Below are positions 17,272 to 25,107 of a stretch of 64,000 nucleotides of DNA, in pieces. Source of the DNA: Corallococcus interemptor (GTDB lineage Bacteria > Myxococcota > Myxococcia > Myxococcales > Myxococcaceae). The stretch is taken from the NCBI RefSeq assembly GCF_003668875.1, contig NZ_RAWM01000012.1, forward strand, positions 1 to 64,000, written 5' to 3'. Positions within the stretch are counted from its first letter, which is position 1, and each line of letters starts with the position of its first letter. The translations under genes were made by a program, and so were the position numbers. Under the pieces are notes generated by a model that made no database searches, was not told the origin of the DNA, and was given only the letters and a program-made list of their open reading frames with translations.

Positions 17272-17904
17272 ATGGCGCTGCGCGAGGATCAGATCCTCCG
17301 CTACTCCCGGCAGATATTGCTGAGGGTCGTGGGCGGGCGCGGGCAGGAGGCGCTCTTGTCGGGCGGCGCGCGCGTGGACGGCCTGGGCGCGTCCGGCCTC
17401 ACCGCCACGGCGTACCTGGCCGGCGGCGGCACCCCGGTGACGGGCGTGGGCTCGCTGACCATGGGGCCCTGGTCGCCGGGGTTCCTCGCGTCCGCGCGGG
17501 ACGTGGGCCAGCCCGTGGCGGAGGTCCTGGCGCGCGTGGTTCCGGAGGTGAACCCGGACGCGGCGGGCACGGCGGGAGGCGGGCTGCTCGCGGAGCTGCC
17601 CGCGGCCTGGAGCGGCGAGGCTCCGTGGGTCGCGCTGGGCGGCGATGGCGCGCGCGGCGCGGTGGTGTTCCGGGGCGCGGACGGGTGCGTCTGGTGCTTC
17701 GGCGAAACGGTGCGCCATCTGGGCACGCCGCCGGACGGGGCCATGGGCGTGGCGCTGGGTGCGCTGGGAGCCCTGGTGTTCCAGCGGCTGCGCCTGGGCA
17801 TGGGCCCGTCGCTGGGCGGCCGGTGGCTGAGCGCCCCGGGCGCGATGACGGATCTGGAGCTCCGCCGGTGCTCGCGCTGCGCGGCGGCGGAAGCGAAGCC
17901 CTGA
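17272..17904 (+). CDS. degenerate E1-like protein (inactive ThiF paralogue)
   Basis: The 210-residue protein begins like a ThiF/MoeB (LREDQILRYSRQILL at 3-17, then GRGQEALL), but where the ATP loop GxGGLG should follow it has VDGLGASGL. The middle is about 30 residues shorter than in the active paralogue. Zinc-type pairs Cys139/Cys142 and Cys200/Cys203 and the helix after them remain, but the loop that should hold the catalytic Cys has none (LGTPPDGAMG). It therefore cannot adenylate by itself. It keeps exactly the arginine-bearing RYSRQ helix missing from the operon's active E1, suggesting a heterodimer. Codon use matches its neighbours, so it is not decaying. Confidence 0.85.
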   Translation: MALREDQILRYSRQILLRVVGGRGQEALLSGGARVDGLGASGLTATAYLAGGGTPVTGVGSLTMGPWSPGFLASARDVGQPVAEVLARVVPEVNPDAAGTAGGGLLAELPAAWSGEAPWVALGGDGARGAVVFRGADGCVWCFGETVRHLGTPPDGAMGVALGALGALVFQRLRLGMGPSLGGRWLSAPGAMTDLELRRCSRCAAAEAKP

Positions 17905-18347
17905 TCCCACCGGAGGTCCTCGCCGGGATGATCCGCCACCTGGAGGCCGCCTGGCCCCAGGAGGGCTGCGGCGTGATCCTCAGGAGCGGGGAGGGGGAGG
18001 GGAGCTCCTGGCGGGTCGTCCCCCTGGAGAACGCCTCCCCCACGCCGCGCGTCGCCTATGCCTTCGCGCCGGAGGCGTGGCTCCAGGTGTGCCTGGACGC
18101 GGACGTGCGGCAGGAGGAGGTGGCGTGCGTCTTCCACTCGCACGTGGACGCGCCCGCGGTTTTCTCCGCCGAGGACCGCCGCCAGGCTGCTCCCTCGGGA
18201 ATCCCACTGCTGCCTCAGGTGTCCTACGTGGTGGTTGCCATACGCGGAGGCCGTGCCTCCTCCGCCTCCCGGTCTGTTTGGCGTGCAGGGGATTTTCAGA
18301 CTGTTCCGCTTGCATTGGCGGATTTCAGGTTTGAAAAACCCGTGTAA
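17868..18347 (+). CDS. JAMM (JAB1/MPN/Mov34) metalloprotease
   Basis: The 159-residue protein has the full JAMM zinc site: Glu32 (PQEGCGVIL), His90 and His92 (VFHSH) followed by Ser100 and Asp103 in HxH-x7-S-x2-D. Bacterial JAMM enzymes next to CysO/QbsE-type carriers remove C-terminal residues or release an amino acid adduct from the carrier, as Mec+ does with CysO-cysteine. The GTG start has GGAG eight bases upstream and lies inside the previous gene (37-base overlap). It closes the sulfur-carrier operon. Since the carrier already ends in Gly-Gly, product release is a likelier role than maturation. Confidence 0.92.
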   Translation: MLALRGGGSEALIPPEVLAGMIRHLEAAWPQEGCGVILRSGEGEGSSWRVVPLENASPTPRVAYAFAPEAWLQVCLDADVRQEEVACVFHSHVDAPAVFSAEDRRQAAPSGIPLLPQVSYVVVAIRGGRASSASRSVWRAGDFQTVPLALADFRFEKPV

Positions 18348-18373
18348 GGGCGGGAACTTGCCCTGCAGCCGAC

Positions 18374-18393
18374 CCCACCTGCGGAAAGGTGGG
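18374..18393 (+). terminator. hairpin after the sulfur-carrier operon
   Basis: CCCACCT and AGGTGGG form a seven-base stem around the loop GCGGAA, 26 bases after the JAMM stop. There is no T tract, so it may be a weak or Rho-assisted terminator or part of the leader of the following gene. Confidence 0.4.
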
Positions 18394-18504
18394 TCCGAAT
18401 TGTCAAGTCACTGGGTTTTCGTCTATAAAGCGGCGGTCTATTGGATCTGCCGCGTCCCACGCCGCGTGCAAGAAGCGCTCCGGACGCAGGGAGTTAGAAC
18501 CCGT

Positions 18505-19281
18505 ATGGCCACCAACACTGGATTCACCCTCTGGCTCACCGGCATGTCCGGGACCGGGAAGACCACGACGGCCGCCTACATCGCGGCTCGGCTCCGCCAG
18601 GTCGGACGTAACGTGGAGGTCCTCGACGAGGGCGAACTCCAGAACGACCTGTGGGCCGGCATCGGCGACACCAAGGACGAGCGCAACATGGTGGTGCGCC
18701 GCCTGGGCTTCGTCGCTGGCCTCCTGGCCCGCAACGGCACGGCCGTGCTCGTCCCCTGCGTGAGCCCCTACAAGTCGAGCCGAGAGGAAGTGCGCCGCTC
18801 GGTGGGCAAGTACGTGGAGGTCTACGTCGACTGCCCCACGGAGAAGCTCATCGAGCGCGACACCACCGGCAAGTACAAGAAGGCGCTCAACGGGGAGATC
18901 CCCAACTTCATCGGCATCACGGAGCCGTACGAGCCGCCCACCTCCCCTGAGGTGACCATCTACTCCGACTCGGAGTCGGTGGAGGACGGCGGGATGAAGA
19001 TCTTCCAGGCCCTGCTGGACCTGGGCCTGATGACGACGGACGAGCTGAAGATCATCACCGGCAAGAAGATGAAGGCCAACCCGCTGCCGGCGAAGAAGGC
19101 CCGCCGCGACGAGGAGGAGGCCCCCGCCCGGGTCGCCGCCGTGAAGGCCGCGAAGACCCCCAAGGCGGACAAGGGTTCCAAGGGCGCCAAGGCGCGTCCG
19201 GCCACCCGCGCCGCCCGCGTGGGCAAGCCGGCCCCGGCCGCCGCCGCGAAGAAGAAGGCCGCCAAGGGCAAGGCCCGCTAA
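18505..19281 (+). CDS. APS-kinase-like P-loop protein with Lys/Ala-rich tail
   Basis: Residues 5-175 follow adenylyl-sulfate kinase (CysC): Walker A GMSGTGKT (13-20), a VLVPCVSPYKSSREE segment, VEVYVDCP, the KYKKA helix and NFIGI. The substrate motif DGDNxR of CysC is replaced by DEGELQ (41-46), losing the second Asp and the Arg that contacts the substrate, so activity on adenylyl sulfate is doubtful. Residues about 185-258 form a Lys/Ala/Pro-rich disordered tail resembling histone H1 C-termini, absent from normal CysC. AGGGAG lies 11 bases before the ATG. The position between two sulfur-transfer loci suggests a sulfur-related role. Confidence 0.8.
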   Translation: MATNTGFTLWLTGMSGTGKTTTAAYIAARLRQVGRNVEVLDEGELQNDLWAGIGDTKDERNMVVRRLGFVAGLLARNGTAVLVPCVSPYKSSREEVRRSVGKYVEVYVDCPTEKLIERDTTGKYKKALNGEIPNFIGITEPYEPPTSPEVTIYSDSESVEDGGMKIFQALLDLGLMTTDELKIITGKKMKANPLPAKKARRDEEEAPARVAAVKAAKTPKADKGSKGAKARPATRAARVGKPAPAAAAKKKAAKGKAR

Positions 19282-19305
19282 GGCCCCGCCGTCGTCCTGA
19301 CTGTC

Positions 19306-19360
19306 GAAGGGCTCCAGGTTGCCCGCGCGATGCGCGTGCAATCCGGGGCCCTTCCGTTTT
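19306..19360 (+). terminator. terminator-like hairpin with T run, just before larE
   Basis: GAAGGGC (19306-19312) pairs with GCCCTTC (19348-19354). The loop contains a second stem (TTGC...GCAA with an inner GCGCG element), and TTTT follows two bases after the stem. It would end the upstream APS-kinase-like transcript. Because the larE ribosome site AGGAG starts immediately after the T run, it could also control larE by attenuation. Confidence 0.5.
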
Positions 19361-19371
19361 AGGAGTCCCCC

Positions 19372-20268
19372 ATGCTGAGCCCCGAGCGGATTGAAGCCCT
19401 GTGTGAGTCGTCCCGCCCCAAGCTGGAGGCGATGCGCGAATCGCTGCGCGCCCACGGCAGCGCGCTGGTGGCGTTCTCCGGCGGCGTGGACTCCACCTTC
19501 GTCCTCGCGATCGCGGCGGAGGTGCTGGGTGAGCGCGCCCTGGCGCTCACCGCGCTGTCCGCCTCCGTCGCCCCGGAGGAGGAGCGCGAGGCCCGTGAGC
19601 TGGCGGGCCGTCTGGGCGCCCGGCACGTCGTCGTCTCCAGCAACGAGCTGGCGAACCCCAACTACGCCGCCAACCCCACCAACCGCTGCTACTTCTGCAA
19701 GACGGAGCTGTACGACCTCTGCGAGGCGAAGCGCGCGGAGCTGGGCCTCTCCGTCGTGCTGGACGGCTTCAACGCGGACGACTTCAAGGATCACCGCCCC
19801 GGCCACAAGGCCGCGAAGGAGCACCAGGTGGTGTCCCCCCTGGCACAGGCGGGGCTCACCAAGGATGAGATCCGCGCGTGGAGCCGCAAGCTGGGGCTGC
19901 CCACCTGGGACAAGCCGCAGATGGCGTGCCTGGCGTCGCGCATCCCCTACGGCACGTCCGTGACGCGCGACCGGCTCTTGCAGATCGCCGCGGCGGAGTC
20001 GGAGCTGCGCGCGCTGGAGTTCAAGCAGTTCCGCGTGCGCTACCACCAGGACGTGGCGCGCATCGAGCTGGCCAGCGAGGAGTACCCCCGCTTCTTCGAG
20101 GCCGGCATCCGCGAGCGGATCAACGGCGCCTTCAAGTCCCTGGGCTTCAAGTTCGTGGCCCTGGATCTGGAGCCCTTCCGCTCCGGCCGCCTCAATGAAG
20201 CCGCCGGCATCGCGCCCGCGGCAGGGCAGGGGAAGGCCGAGGGCTTCAAGCTCCCGGTGGTGGGGTGA
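19372..20268 (+). CDS. larE: ATP-dependent sacrificial sulfur transferase LarE
   Basis: The 298-residue protein has the N-type ATP pyrophosphatase loop SGGVDST (36-42) and the LarE pattern NRCYFCKTELY plus KPQMACLASRIPYG. Cys186 in MACLASR sits where Lactobacillus LarE has its sacrificial Cys. LarE adenylates and sulfurates pyridinium biscarboxylate to build the nickel-pincer cofactor of lactate racemase and relatives. No larB or larC lies nearby, so the sulfur acceptor may be met elsewhere in the genome or differ. AGGAG stands six bases before the ATG. The next gene overlaps it by four bases. Confidence 0.9.
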   Translation: MLSPERIEALCESSRPKLEAMRESLRAHGSALVAFSGGVDSTFVLAIAAEVLGERALALTALSASVAPEEEREARELAGRLGARHVVVSSNELANPNYAANPTNRCYFCKTELYDLCEAKRAELGLSVVLDGFNADDFKDHRPGHKAAKEHQVVSPLAQAGLTKDEIRAWSRKLGLPTWDKPQMACLASRIPYGTSVTRDRLLQIAAAESELRALEFKQFRVRYHQDVARIELASEEYPRFFEAGIRERINGAFKSLGFKFVALDLEPFRSGRLNEAAGIAPAAGQGKAEGFKLPVVG

Positions 20269-20792
20269 AGCGTTTCCTGATCGCGCTGCCCCTGGCGCTG
20301 GCCACCCCCGCTGGCGCCGTGGAGTACCTGGAGGACGGGCCGTACGCGCGCCAGCGCTCGCTGATCCTCACGGTGGGGCCCGGCGCCACGTACACCGAAC
20401 GGATCAGCGGGACCTCCGCCGTGTCCGGGCTCGCCGGGCACCTGGATCTGGGAGCGGCGATCACCGTGGGCTACGAGGGGGATGAGGTGTTCCTCCTCGC
20501 GCGCGGCAGCACCGGACGCCCGGGGGAGGAGCTGGCGCTGATCACCGGCTACCGCAGCGTCTTCGGATCCGAGTCCTGGCGGACCTTCTTTGATCTCGGC
20601 GTTTCCGTGCGGCCGATTTCTGGGCCGTGGCTGGGGCCTCGCATAGGGTTCGGCGCCAGACACACCCTCTCGGATCATTTCGCGCTGTACGGCGGGCTCG
20701 GCTTCACGTTCGGGTTCGGCTCCGGACTGCGCGCGGACACCGAGCTCTTCACCGGGTTGCAGTGGATCATCCCGGTGGGTTCGGCCTCGTAG
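20265..20792 (+). CDS. small outer-membrane barrel-like protein
   Basis: The 175-residue product starts at a GTG overlapping the larE stop (GTGA). A signal peptide (MKRFLIALPLALATPAGA) cleaves near residue 18. The mature part is Gly-rich with alternating strands (LGAAITVGYEG, LGPRIGFGARHTL, YGGLGFTFGFGSG), the pattern of an eight-stranded barrel such as the OmpA/OmpW type. No family is firmly recognised. Coupling to larE may be only transcriptional convenience. Confidence 0.65.
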   Translation: MKRFLIALPLALATPAGAVEYLEDGPYARQRSLILTVGPGATYTERISGTSAVSGLAGHLDLGAAITVGYEGDEVFLLARGSTGRPGEELALITGYRSVFGSESWRTFFDLGVSVRPISGPWLGPRIGFGARHTLSDHFALYGGLGFTFGFGSGLRADTELFTGLQWIIPVGSAS

Positions 20793-20861
20793 GTTGTTTT
20801 CTTGAGGTTGTCCGACATTGTGAGAGGGTGTGTGCATCTGTCGGAGGCCACGCACTTGGAC

Positions 20862-21020
20862 ATGAATCCCCGCCTCACCTCGGTCGTGTTTCGTCTCAAC
20901 CGCGAGAAGCTGGATGCCCTGAAGGAGCTGTCGCGCTCCACGCGCATCCGTCAGAGCGAGTACCTCCGGGAGGCCATCTCGGATCTGCTGGCGAAGTACG
21001 AAGCGCGCTTCGTGGACTGA
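20862..21020 (+). CDS. ribbon-helix-helix DNA-binding protein
   Basis: The 52-residue protein has the MetJ/Arc/CopG pattern: a basic strand (LTSVVFRLNREKLDAL) followed by two helices (KELSRSTRIRQSEYLREAISDLLAKY). Such proteins bind DNA as dimers through the N-terminal ribbon and often regulate themselves or are antitoxins. No toxin-like gene lies beside it. A TTG start two codons upstream has a better placed GGAGG and may be the true start. It is transcribed in the same direction as the barrel gene and convergent with truA. Confidence 0.75.
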   Translation: MNPRLTSVVFRLNREKLDALKELSRSTRIRQSEYLREAISDLLAKYEARFVD

Positions 21021-21049
21021 AGCGTCACGTCCGCCCGGCGGCGCTCCCT

Positions 21050-21892
21050 TCAGAAGGGTGGCGCGTCGGGCAGACCGGGCGGGTGGAGGCGCTCGCCGGG
21101 CCCGAAGGGGTCCACCGCGGAAGGATAGCGGACCTCCCACAGCACCAGCCCATGCGCCGGGGCCTTGAAGCCGGCCAGGGCCGCTCCCGAATCCAGCGCC
21201 GCGTGCCACTGCTCCTCGGACAGGAGCCCCGCGGCCACCTTCAGCGCGCTGCCCACCAGGTACCGCACCTGGTAGCGCGCGAAGCCATCTCCCAGGAGCC
21301 TCGCCTCATGGAGCCCTCCGCCCAGCTCCCGCAGGGTGGCGGACTCCAGCGTGCGCGGCTTCTGGGGACTGGAGCGCTCGTGGAACGCGGTGAAGTCCCG
21401 CGTGCCCACGGCGCGGGAGAGCAGCGCCTCCAGCCGCTCCGGAGCCACCCGGTGCCCGGCCTGGAGCGTCTCGTCCGCTGCCACATCCAGCGCGTACGGC
21501 CTCCAGGCTTCCGTCGGAGGCGCGCCCAGCGTCAGGCGGTAGCGGTACTCCTTGCCGCTCGCGCTCCACTGGGCGTGAAACGCGCCCGGCGGCCGCTTCG
21601 CGACGCACAGCCCCACGTCCGGGGACAGGTGCGGCTTGAGGCGCGCGGGCAGTGACTCCAGGGGCACGTCCTCATTGAGGCGCAGGCTGATGACCTGCAT
21701 CCGAGCGTGCACGCCCCGGTCGGTGCGCCCGGACGGCATCACCGTGGCCGGTGAGCCTGCCTGCTCCAGGGCGTCTTCAAGGGCGTCCTGGACGGTGGGA
21801 CCTTCCACCTGGCGCTGGAAGCCGCGGAAGTTTCCACCGCGATACCAAGTCCACAGTACGGCGGGAATTCGTCTGAGCTTGGACCTGGCCAC
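21050..21892 (-). CDS. truA: tRNA pseudouridine(38-40) synthase TruA
   Basis: The 280-residue protein modifies U38-U40 of the tRNA anticodon arm. Visible are the catalytic Asp58 in SGRTDRGVHA, the FHAQWSASGKEYRYR segment, DFTAFH, and FARYQVRYLVGSALKVAAG near the C-terminus. Length is standard for the family. The N-terminal WYRGGNFRGFQRQ replaces the usual YDGTxFxGWQxQ with Arg for Asp and Phe for Trp, a modest variation. It is divergent from the GYF-domain gene. Confidence 0.93.
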   Translation of the reverse strand: MARSKLRRIPAVLWTWYRGGNFRGFQRQVEGPTVQDALEDALEQAGSPATVMPSGRTDRGVHARMQVISLRLNEDVPLESLPARLKPHLSPDVGLCVAKRPPGAFHAQWSASGKEYRYRLTLGAPPTEAWRPYALDVAADETLQAGHRVAPERLEALLSRAVGTRDFTAFHERSSPQKPRTLESATLRELGGGLHEARLLGDGFARYQVRYLVGSALKVAAGLLSEEQWHAALDSGAALAGFKAPAHGLVLWEVRYPSAVDPFGPGERLHPPGLPDAPPF

Positions 21893-21959
21893 GGCGTTGC
21901 GGTGTCGGCGGGAGAAACACGATACTCCCGCGCGAATGCTGGCCGCTCAAGAACTCGCG

Positions 21960-22853
21960 ATGGACAATGATGGGCAGTGGCTTTTCCGACAGGGCGACCT
22001 GGTGCTGGGGCCCATCACCGCGTCCCAGGTGGTGGAGAAGCTCTACACGGGGGAACTGACCCCGGACAGCCCGGTGGCTCCGGCCGGTGAGCGGGAGTTC
22101 CGCAACCTGCGCGACACCGCCGCCTTCCAGGTGCACATCGCGCGCTTCGAGGCGCAGGGCCGCGTGGCCCAGACGATGCTCGTGGAGCAGGCCCGCAACC
22201 AGAAGCGGGTGAAGGTGCTGGCCGGCGTCGCCGCGGTCGTGGCGCTCCTGTTGGGCGTCACCGGCTGGTACCTGGCGCGCAACGCCGCCGTGTACGGCCT
22301 GTTCGGCGCTTCGGAGGAGGGCGACGGCATCACCATGGATCCGCCCACCATCCGCCTGGCCCAGGCGCGAGCGGACGACGAGGACCTCTTCGCCTATCCG
22401 TCCAACGACCCGCGCCGCCCGGATCGCCCCGCGGGGCAGGGCAATGGCACCGGCAAGACAGGGGGCAGCGGCGCGGTGGCCACGGCCGCCGTCGCGGGCA
22501 ACCGGCCGCCGCCCCGCACCGGCAGCGTCTCCACGGATCCGGACGGCCTGGAGATGGCCCAGCAGTTCGACCAGGGCGCCATCAACCGCGTCGTCGCGGG
22601 CAACCAGTCCAAGCTCTTCCGCTGCTTCAAGGAAGAGGCCGAGCGCACGCCCGGCCTGGCCGCGAAGATCCCCATGGAGTTCGTCATCGGGAACGACGGC
22701 CGCGTGAACAAGCTCTGGGTGGACAACCCCCAGTTCAAGCAGGGCCCGCTCTACGAGTGCCTGCTCTCCGAGCTGAAGAAGTGGCCCTTCAAGGCCTACG
22801 ACGGCGAGCGCGCCACCGTGGGGCTTTCGTTCAATATCGGCAAGCGGGGGTAG
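21960..22853 (+). CDS. GYF_2 domain protein with AgmX/PglI-type C-terminal domain
   Basis: The 297-residue protein has an N-terminal GYF_2 (DUF4339) domain (WLFRQGDLVLGPITASQ, about 5-50) and one membrane helix at about 81-103 (VLAGVAAVVALLLGVTGWYL). A Gly/Pro-rich linker follows. The C-terminal domain (about 195-297: FDQGAINRVVAGNQSKLFRC, then IPMEFVIGNDGRVNKLWV) resembles that of AgmX/PglI adventurous-gliding proteins and TonB-like domains. Such proteins sit in the inner membrane and reach into the periplasm. A link to gliding motility is inference from the domain. An in-frame ATG eight codons upstream is a possible alternative start; neither has a clear ribosome site. Confidence 0.75.
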   Translation: MDNDGQWLFRQGDLVLGPITASQVVEKLYTGELTPDSPVAPAGEREFRNLRDTAAFQVHIARFEAQGRVAQTMLVEQARNQKRVKVLAGVAAVVALLLGVTGWYLARNAAVYGLFGASEEGDGITMDPPTIRLAQARADDEDLFAYPSNDPRRPDRPAGQGNGTGKTGGSGAVATAAVAGNRPPPRTGSVSTDPDGLEMAQQFDQGAINRVVAGNQSKLFRCFKEEAERTPGLAAKIPMEFVIGNDGRVNKLWVDNPQFKQGPLYECLLSELKKWPFKAYDGERATVGLSFNIGKRG

Positions 22854-22898
22854 GGCGACTTTCTTGCCCACCCCCCGGACGTGCCCGATACAACAGGC

Positions 22899-23534
22899 AT
22901 GTCCGCCTCTGTCGCCGAAGTCGAAATCGCCAAGAAGGCCATGAGCGTCCCCCCGGGGACGTTCCGCCACACCGTCCTGCTCGCCGCCAAGCGCTTCAAG
23001 TCCACCTGGGCGGAGCTGGGCAAGCTGCTCGTCCAGGTCCGGGACGAGGCCAAGTACGAGGAGTGGGGCCACGCCACCTTCGAGGCCTACTGCCTCAAGG
23101 AACTGCACATCAAGAAGCAGACCGCGCTGAAGCTCACGCGCTCGTTCAGCTTCCTGGCCAAGCACGAGGACCCGGAAGAGCTCCAGCAGCAGGAGTTCCC
23201 GGAGAAGGCCCCCGCCTTCGAGGTGGTGGAAGTCCTGGCTGACGCGGAGGAGCGCGGCCAGCTGTCCCCCACCGAGTACAAGTCCCTGCGCGACAGCATC
23301 TGGAGCCCGGAGAAGTCCCCCACGGAGCTCAAGAAGGAGTTCACCGAGCGCTTCCCCCGGCCCCCGCCGGAGCCGCCCCCGGAGAGCCTCCAGGTGCGGA
23401 AACTGGCGCAGATGGCGCGAAAGCTCGCTTCCGAGCTGGCGGGAAGCCGTCGAGTCCCCAACGCTGTCGCCGAGCGGGCGGCCGCCCTGGCGGACGATGT
23501 CGAAGAGATCGCGTCGAGCGTGACGGACGCCTGA
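22899..23534 (+). CDS. hypothetical helical protein
   Basis: The 211-residue soluble protein is nearly all helical. Residues 20-90 contain a conserved-looking segment (FKSTWAELGKLLVQVRDE, then ATFEAYCLKELHIKKQTALK) that could be a helix-turn-helix-like DNA-binding region. A Pro-rich spacer (PRPPPEPPPESL) precedes a C-terminal helical pair (MARKLASELAGSRR, AVAERAAALADDVEEIA). No family is recognised. A GTG six codons upstream is an alternative start. It precedes clpX with a 224-base gap, so the two are probably separate units. Confidence 0.65.
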   Translation: MSASVAEVEIAKKAMSVPPGTFRHTVLLAAKRFKSTWAELGKLLVQVRDEAKYEEWGHATFEAYCLKELHIKKQTALKLTRSFSFLAKHEDPEELQQQEFPEKAPAFEVVEVLADAEERGQLSPTEYKSLRDSIWSPEKSPTELKKEFTERFPRPPPEPPPESLQVRKLAQMARKLASELAGSRRVPNAVAERAAALADDVEEIASSVTDA

Positions 23535-23758
23535 GTCGCTGTTATCCAAGACCGACCCGTTGACCTGGGCTGAACGCTCCCGGGAAAGGGCGCTTCCACC
23601 GGGCTTCCTGCCCGGAGGGGAGGGCCCTATAGTGGGTTCAGGGCCTGTAGCAGGTGGGCCTGGAGCCGTCGTAAAGACGTGGGCGGCTTCGCGGGTGATG
23701 GAGTGCGGTGGTCGGCGGAGAAGGTCCCGAACCGGGACCGGCGAACTCGGAGGCGGCA

Positions 23759-25036
<1,278 letters not shown>

Positions 25037-25067
25037 GGTTTCCCCCAGACGGTCGGTGTTTCCCACC

Positions 25068-25100
25068 CGGCGCCCCTCGCCTTCGCAGGCAGGGGCGCCG
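25068..25100. terminator. bidirectional hairpin between clpX and hsp70
   Basis: CGGCGCCCCT and AGGGGCGCCG form a perfect ten-base GC-rich stem around a 13-base loop. It sits between two convergent genes, 31 bases after the clpX stop and seven bases from the hsp70 stop, so it probably serves both. No long T run is present on either side. Confidence 0.55.
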
Positions 25101-25107
25101 TGGTGTT

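Noticed and set aside
20802-20861. Longer N-terminus for the ribbon-helix-helix protein from a TTG at 20802
   Set aside because: No ribosome site, and the family starts directly at the strand that follows MNPR.
23604-23636. Heat-shock-type promoter (CTTCCTG...CCCTATAGT) before clpX
   Set aside because: The -35 matches only at CTT and the -10 is imperfect. TATAGT alone is not enough in this region.
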